From positions 124,001-188,000 of the forward strand of contig JABSQT010000001.1 in the NCBI GenBank assembly GCA_013215715.1: 64,000 bases of DNA, read 5' to 3'. Position numbers and translations under genes: made by a program. This document shows positions 59,189 to 64,000 of the stretch, in pieces (position 1 is the first letter of the stretch; the number at the start of each line of letters is the position of its first letter). The notes beneath the pieces are model-generated. The model was not told where the DNA came from and ran no database searches. It saw nothing but the letters and a program-made list of their open reading frames with translations. Origin of the DNA: Mycoplasmatales bacterium (lineage in GTDB: Bacteria; Bacillota_I; Bacilli_A; Mycoplasmatales; Metamycoplasmataceae).

Positions 59189-59936
59189 AAACATTAACAA
59201 ATGATGACAACCACAACTTGTTTCACTAGTATTGGTAACTATTTTACTAGTAGTTATCGCAATAATCGTATATAGTAAAGTTAAAAAAATCAAACCAAAC
59301 GAAGCACCAAAAGGTGTGGCATTCGTTGCAGAACAATATGTAATGGGAGTTGACAACCTATTTAAATCAGTTGCCGGAAAAGATAAACTACAACCAGTAG
59401 CACCTTATATCTTTACACTATTAACATTTTTAATGGTGGGTAACTTATTTGGACTAATCGGTCTTGAACCCCCTACAACATCATATTCAGTACCACTTAC
59501 TTTAGGTATGGTTTCTTGAATTGGTATTTATGTTGTTGGGATTATCTATCAAAAACATAGATTTTTCAAAAGGTTCTTAAATCCTCTAGAATTAATTGGA
59601 CAATTTACACCACTTATTTCAATCTCTTTCCGTTTATTTGGAAATATGATTGGTGGTGCTACAATTATGTTCCTGGTCTACCACTTGACTGGCGCAATAT
59701 GATCACATGTCCCTTATCTAGGAGAAATAAACTTATTAGGATCGCTATTAGCACCTCCACTACATTTCTACTTTGATGTATTTGATGGTATTATTCAAGG
59801 ATTTGTATTCACACTGCTTACAACAGTGTATTGATCACTTGAAGCTACTTCAGACGAAGATCGTCCTGTAGAAAAAGATGAAAAAGTTATTGCATTTGCT
59901 AAACAAAAAGGAAAATTAAAAATAAATAAAGCCTAA
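59172..59936 (+). CDS. atpB: F0F1 ATP synthase subunit a
   Basis: 254 residues, membrane subunit forming the proton half-channels. Start MDKVAKNINKWWQPQL (both Trp are TGA). Hydrophobic helices follow, with the essential Arg in SFRLFGNMIGGATIMFLVYHL at about residue 155. Another helix pair, LLAPPLHFYFDVFDGIIQGFVFTLLTTVYWSLEA, carries the conserved Gln (IQGFVF). Like Firmicute subunit a. atpE follows with an AAGGAG site. Confidence 0.96.
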
Positions 59937-59958
59937 GAGCTTGTATAAGGAGAAAATT

Positions 59959-60282
59959 ATGACATCACAAATAATTGAAGGAATTAATAAATCTGTTGCA
60001 TCAGTAGGTAAAGTTGCAGCGGAAAAAGGACAAGCAGGAATCTCAACTGGTGCTGGTCTAGCATATGGTTTAGTTGCTGTTGGTGCTGGTCTTGCTATGG
60101 TTGGTGCAGCTGGTGCTGGTGCTGGTCAAGGTATTGCTGCTGGTAGAGCTGCTGATGCTGTTGGTAGAAATCCAGAAGCAGAAGCAAAAATCCGTACAAT
60201 GATGATTGTTGGTTCAGCCATCGCTGAATCTGCAGCTATTTATGCTCTAATCGTTTCAATTCTTCTAATCTTCGTTTACTAA
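59959..60282 (+). CDS. atpE: F0F1 ATP synthase subunit c
   Basis: 107 residues. A short helical N-terminal addition of ~25 residues precedes two membrane helices. Helix 1 is Gly/Ala-rich (GAGLAYGLVAVGAGLAMVGAAGAGAGQGIAAGRAA), polar loop GRNPEAEAKIR, and helix 2 carries the proton-binding Glu in SAIAESAAIYALIVSILL. An in-frame start at 59941 would add 6 residues but loses the GGAGAAA spacing; 59959 is chosen. Confidence 0.96.
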   Translation: MTSQIIEGINKSVASVGKVAAEKGQAGISTGAGLAYGLVAVGAGLAMVGAAGAGAGQGIAAGRAADAVGRNPEAEAKIRTMMIVGSAIAESAAIYALIVSILLIFVY

Positions 60283-60287
60283 TTTAA

Positions 60288-60830
60288 ATGAATAAAATTT
60301 TAATCAAGACACAAAATAACAGTATATCTGAAGATTTAAATGAAAAATTTAGTGCACTGTTTCCATCTTGAATAACAATTGTTGCTACTGTTTTAGCTTT
60401 TACAATTCTTTTAATTGTTCTTACACTATTAGTGTGAAAACCGGTTAAAAAAATGGTTAAAAACAGACAAGCATATATCCAAACTAATATCGATGAAGCT
60501 ACAGCTCAAAACACTGAAGCTTCAAGCGATAGAGAAAAAGCTAATCAAGAATTAGTTGAAGCAAGAGTTGAAGCAGCACAAATTGTTGCTGATGCTAAAT
60601 TTGCAGCTGAAAAAAATAGAGCAGCTATTAAACAGCAAGCAAAACAAGAATCAGAAAAAATTCTTGCAAGCGCTAAAGAAGAAATCGAAGCAGAAAAAAT
60701 TAAGTTAGCAAAAGAAACAAAACAAGAAATTGTTGAAGTTGCTTTAGCTGCTGCTGCTAAGATTGTTGAAAAAGAAGTTGATTCAAAAGTTAATAGAAAA
60801 CTTGTTGAAGACTTTGTGGCGCAACCATAA
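60288..60830 (+). CDS. atpF: F0F1 ATP synthase subunit b
   Basis: 180 residues. A ~23-residue polar start precedes one membrane helix (about 24-48, WITIVATVLAFTILLIVLTLLVW). A long Ala/Glu/Lys coiled coil follows (REKANQELVEARVEAAQIV, EKILASAKEEIEAEK) with an end EVDSKVNRKLVEDFV that binds delta. Unlike some mycoplasmas it lacks a lipobox Cys, so it is not a lipoprotein. atpH overlaps the stop by TAATG. Confidence 0.94.
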
Positions 60831-61372
60831 TGCAATTACATATCAACGGATATTCACTTGCATTACTTGATATAGCACAAGAAGAAAAGAAACTAGATAA
60901 TTATAAAGAACAAGCGATGATTATTGTTGAGGTTTTAACAAATAACCCAACATATATTGATATTCTTGGTTCATATGCAATCGAACCACAAGAAAGATTG
61001 GCATTGGTTGAAAAAACATTTTCAAATAAAATTGAAGAATGTTTAAAGAATTTTATTTTACTCTTAGTAGAGAAGAAGAGGGTGAAATACTTAGTACCAG
61101 CATTGAAAAGATTCGTTTCATTAATTAATAATGAAAAAGATATTCATGAAGGTATTGCATACTCAGTTTCTAAGTTAACTGCAAAACAACTAAAAGATAT
61201 TGAAACAACAACTTCAAAAACATTAGGTTTGAATGTTACTTTAGTAAACAAACTTGATTCAGGATTAATTTCGGGAATTAAGGTTGTTGTTGGGGATCAA
61301 GTGATTGATAACTCAATAGCTACAAAAATACAAAATTTAAGACAACAACTATTAGAAGGGCAGGTAAAATAA
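60830..61372 (+). CDS. atpH: F0F1 ATP synthase subunit delta
   Basis: 180 residues, peripheral stalk. N-terminal helices: [18 protein letters not shown]... [45 protein letters not shown]-terminal part: [39 protein letters not shown], the delta signature. TAATG couples it to atpA. Confidence 0.95.
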   Translation: MQLHINGYSLALLDIAQEEKKLDNYKEQAMIIVEVLTNNPTYIDILGSYAIEPQERLALVEKTFSNKIEECLKNFILLLVEKKRVKYLVPALKRFVSLINNEKDIHEGIAYSVSKLTAKQLKDIETTTSKTLGLNVTLVNKLDSGLISGIKVVVGDQVIDNSIATKIQNLRQQLLEGQVK

Positions 61373-63147
61373 TGGCCTTAAAAGCAAGCGACATTAGTGC
61401 TGTAATAAAGTCACAGATCAAAGCATATGGATCTAAAATCGAAACTGCAGAAATCGGAACAGTTATTTCTGTTGGTGATGGTATTGCTCTAGTATCGGGT
61501 CTTGACAAAGCTATGCTGGGAGAACTTTTAGAGTTTGAAGGTGGAGTTTATGCCATGGCACTTAATCTAGAAGAATATGCTGTCGGAGCCGTACTTATGG
61601 GTTCAGACATAAATATTAAAGAAGGGGACACCGTTAAAAGAACTGGGAAAGTTATTTCAATTCCAGTGGGTGACCAATTGCTTGGACGTGTAGTTAATGC
61701 ACTTGGACAAGCACAAGATGGTGGGAAATCTATTGATAAAAAAATCCAAAAGGAAATATTTAAAATAGCTCCTGGTGTTATGTCTCGTAAAGAAGTTAAC
61801 CAACCATTAGAAACAGGTATTGTAGCGATTGACTCAATGATTCCTATTGGGAAAGGTCAACGTGAATTAATCATTGGAGATAGACAAACTGGTAAGACAG
61901 CTATTGCTTTAGATGCAATTATTAATCAAAAAGGTAAAAATGTAAATTGTGTTTATGTTGCTATTGGACAAAAAAACTCAACAGTTGCACAAATTGTTGA
62001 GAAACTTAAAGCTGCAGGAGCAATGGAATATACAACTATTGTTACTGCTACAGCATCAGAGTTAGCTCCTTTACAATATATAGCTCCTTATTCAGGTGTT
62101 ACAATTGCTGAAGAATGAATGGAACAAGGAAAAGATGTTCTTATAGTGTATGATGATCTTTCTAAACATGCTGTCGCATATAGAACACTATCATTATTAT
62201 TAAGAAGACCACCTGGTCGTGAAGCGTATCCTGGTGATGTTTTCTATCTACACTCTCAATTATTAGAGCGTGCAGCTAGAGTTAATGATGAATATGGTGG
62301 AGGTTCAATAACAGCATTGCCAATTATTGAAACACAAGCTGGTGATATTTCAGCTTATATACCTACAAATGTTATTTCAATTACTGATGGTCAAATATTT
62401 ACAATGTCCGATCTATTTAATTCAGGGCAAAGACCTGCTGTAGATCCTGGTTTTTCAGTTTCACGGGTTGGTTCAACAGCTCAAATCAAAGCAATGAAAA
62501 AAGTTTCAGGATCACTAAAACTTGAGTTAGCTCAATATAATGAGATGGCAGCTTTCGCTCAATTTGGTTCGGATTTAGATCAATCAACAAGAGAAATACT
62601 TAATCATGGTGGACGTGTACTTGAAGTTCTTAAACAAGGGCAATATGTACCTATCAACCAAATTGATCAATCGATCTTATTGCTTGCAGTAAAAGAAAGA
62701 TTAATTAATCCAATACCAGTTTCAGAAATGGGTAGATTTAAAAATGAATTAATTAAATTCTTCTCAACTGACACTAAAGCTAAAGGACTTAGAGATGCAT
62801 TGGCATATACTAAGGAATTTGATGATTTATTAGAAAATAATATTAAATATATTATTTACAAATTTGTACAAAAATTTGTAAATTCTATCGAGAATTACAA
62901 CGAAAAAGATAATGACAAATTACCGGAAGTTACAAAACCAGGTACTTATAAAACTCCAGTTAAAAAAGTTGAAAAGAAAACTCCCGCTAAAAAAGCAACT
63001 GCAACTAAAAAACCAGTAGCTAAAAAAGCTCCCGCTAAAAAAGCAACTGCCAAAAAAGCAACAACAAAAAAAACTGCAGTTAAAAAACCTGCAACAAAAA
63101 AAGTTACTAAAGCAAAAACAATAAAGAAAACAACAACTAAAAGATAA
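61372..63147 (+). CDS. atpA: F0F1 ATP synthase subunit alpha with a 76-residue Lys/Ala/Pro tail
   Basis: 591 residues against ~505-515 usual. Core: [38 protein letters not shown] (P-loop, residue ~168), [58 protein letters not shown]. These are complete and canonical. Residues 516-591 form a highly basic tail with 28 Lys in 76, mostly KK pairs every fifth residue ([15 protein letters not shown] type), resembling eukaryotic H1 or bacterial AlgP/HC-type tails. It is in frame with the core and the stop overlaps atpG by TAATG, so it is a real part of the gene. Confidence 0.97.
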
Positions 63148-63998
63148 TGGCTTCATTACAAGAAACAAAAAGTAGACTAACTTCAGTAAGTACTACTAAG
63201 AAGATCACAAAAGCAATGCAACTTGTTGCAACTGCTAAATTAAGAAAAGCAAAAAGTAACTTAGAATCAATTCAAGAATATTACACTTCAGTGTATGAAA
63301 CATTCCAAAAACTATTGAATAATGTTTCAGATGTTAAAAAACTATTCCCACAAAATGCAAAAAAATCAACATTATTTATTGTTATTACATCAGACCTTGG
63401 TTTATGCGGTGGATACAATTCTAATATTTTAAAACTATTAAAAGCGGATGTTAAACCATCTGATAAAATAATTGTTTTAGGTAATAAAGGTATTTCACAT
63501 CTAGGAGCAGTTGCTATTCCTACTTTTAAAGAATATGCAAGTGTTGGTGATGAACCAAATTATGATTATGCATCAGGTATTGGACAAGAAGCTATTTCTC
63601 AATATCTTGCAGGAGAAGTGGAAAAAGTTAAGTTAATTCATACGAAATTTATTAACTCAGTTACATTTGAAGCAAAATGCACTCAATTACTTCCAATTGA
63701 GAAACCACAAAATAGCGAAACAAAAGAAGTTAAAACAGTTAAAGTAATGACTGAATTTGAACCTTCTCCAGAAATTGTTCTTAAAAAATCAATTCCTTTA
63801 TATGTTTCAGCTATGATCTTCGGTTCAATGGTGGAATCAAAAGTTTCTGAAATGTCATCGCGTCGTACAGCAATGGAAAACGCAACTGATAATGCAGAAG
63901 AACTAATCAAGAAGTTGAATCTTGAATATAATAGAGCTAGACAAGCAGCAATCACTCAAGAAATTTCAGAGATTGTTGGTGGATCTGAAGCTCAATAA
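63147..63998 (+). CDS. atpG: F0F1 ATP synthase subunit gamma
   Basis: 283 residues, complete. Central rotor shaft: SLQETKSRLTSVSTTKKITKAMQLVATAKLRKAK at the start and the C-terminal helix SEMSSRRTAMENATDNAEELIKKLNLEYNRARQAAITQEISEIVGGSEA. The middle Rossmann-like part has ITSDLGLCGGYNSNILK. atpD and atpC would follow beyond 64000. Confidence 0.97.
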   Translation: MASLQETKSRLTSVSTTKKITKAMQLVATAKLRKAKSNLESIQEYYTSVYETFQKLLNNVSDVKKLFPQNAKKSTLFIVITSDLGLCGGYNSNILKLLKADVKPSDKIIVLGNKGISHLGAVAIPTFKEYASVGDEPNYDYASGIGQEAISQYLAGEVEKVKLIHTKFINSVTFEAKCTQLLPIEKPQNSETKEVKTVKVMTEFEPSPEIVLKKSIPLYVSAMIFGSMVESKVSEMSSRRTAMENATDNAEELIKKLNLEYNRARQAAITQEISEIVGGSEAQ

Positions 63999-64000
63999 TT

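Noticed and set aside
62917-63144. AtpA tail as a frameshift artefact
   Set aside because: The tail is in the same frame as the core, has protein-level pentad periodicity, and its stop is exactly coupled to atpG, so an artefact is unlikely.
62920-63168. Cys/Phe-rich minus-strand frame opposite the AtpA tail
   Set aside because: It arises only because AAA/GCT-rich codons read as TTT/AGC on the other strand. It has no start signal.

Overview
The window is a 64-kb piece of a small, AT-rich, wall-less bacterial chromosome that uses genetic code 4 (UGA = Trp), i.e. a Mollicute of the Mycoplasma/Spiroplasma lineage. Three things support this: dozens of conserved genes read straight through in-frame TGA codons at conserved Trp positions; a tRNA-Trp with a UCA anticodon lies at 10555-10630; and the gene content is a reduced Bacillus-like core without cell-wall genes. 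No insertion sequence, prophage, CRISPR array or rRNA operon was seen. Coding density is very high, many genes overlap by 1-23 nt (often TAATG), and no gene-free stretch exceeds about 300 bases. The species cannot be named from the sequence alone.

Layout. 1-3.4 kb: end of a MarR-like regulator, a large membrane protein of unknown function, a DegV/FakB fatty-acid-binding protein, and ppa (minus strand). 3.4-8.5 kb: heat-shock region, with a degenerate CIRCE box, hrcA and three consecutive small two-helix membrane proteins (DUF4231/SLATT-like), then a second CIRCE, grpE and dnaK. 8.5-13 kb: two unrecognised proteins, acpP, tRNA-Trp(UCA), a second degV (minus), ytpR, and DUF948/YtxH-like genes. 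13-25.5 kb: tyrS, rpsD (minus), ezrA-thiI, dnaE, 5'-3' exonuclease, coaE, dnaB/dnaI helicase-loader genes, gapA. 25.6-34.3 kb: engB, a rhodanese-thioredoxin fusion, rpsF-ssb-rpsR, gdpP-rplI-dnaC, a CNNM/CorC protein, a YitT protein. 34.3-38.3 kb (mostly minus): trpS, an EIIB-like protein (plus), rnj, def. 38.3-50.2 kb: rsmD, gmk, PP2C phosphatase, Ser/Thr kinase, rsgA, rpe, rpmB (minus), asp23-like, fakA, plsX, rnc, smc, coaD, in the order of the Bacillus subtilis yloO-smc region but without the fatty-acid synthesis genes. 50.3-53.7 kb: an orphan OmpR-type regulator, a stand-alone Smr protein, ktrA (minus), ktrB. 53.8-54.4 kb: a six-tRNA cluster. 54.4-64 kb: a membrane protein, rpsB-tsf, glyA, and the F-type ATP synthase operon through atpG (atpD and atpC would lie beyond the window).

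How the genes work together. FakA, two FakB/DegV proteins, PlsX and ACP fit a pathway that activates scavenged fatty acids for phospholipid synthesis. GdpP and KtrAB suggest c-di-AMP-linked potassium control. HrcA with two CIRCE boxes gives a heat-shock regulon that appears to include the three small membrane proteins.

The most notable observations are: (1) a very regular promoter architecture in which the -10 hexamer ends exactly 6 nt before the start codon at about 15 genes, implying leaderless mRNAs; (2) a 76-residue histone-like Lys/Ala/Pro tail with a KK pentad repeat on ATP synthase alpha; (3) the CIRCE-linked trio of SLATT-like proteins; (4) an OmpR-type regulator with a degenerate receiver; (5) Rho_N/SAP-like tails on ribosomal protein S2 and on a YtxH-like protein; (6) a membrane-anchored EIIB-like domain lacking its phosphorylated Cys.
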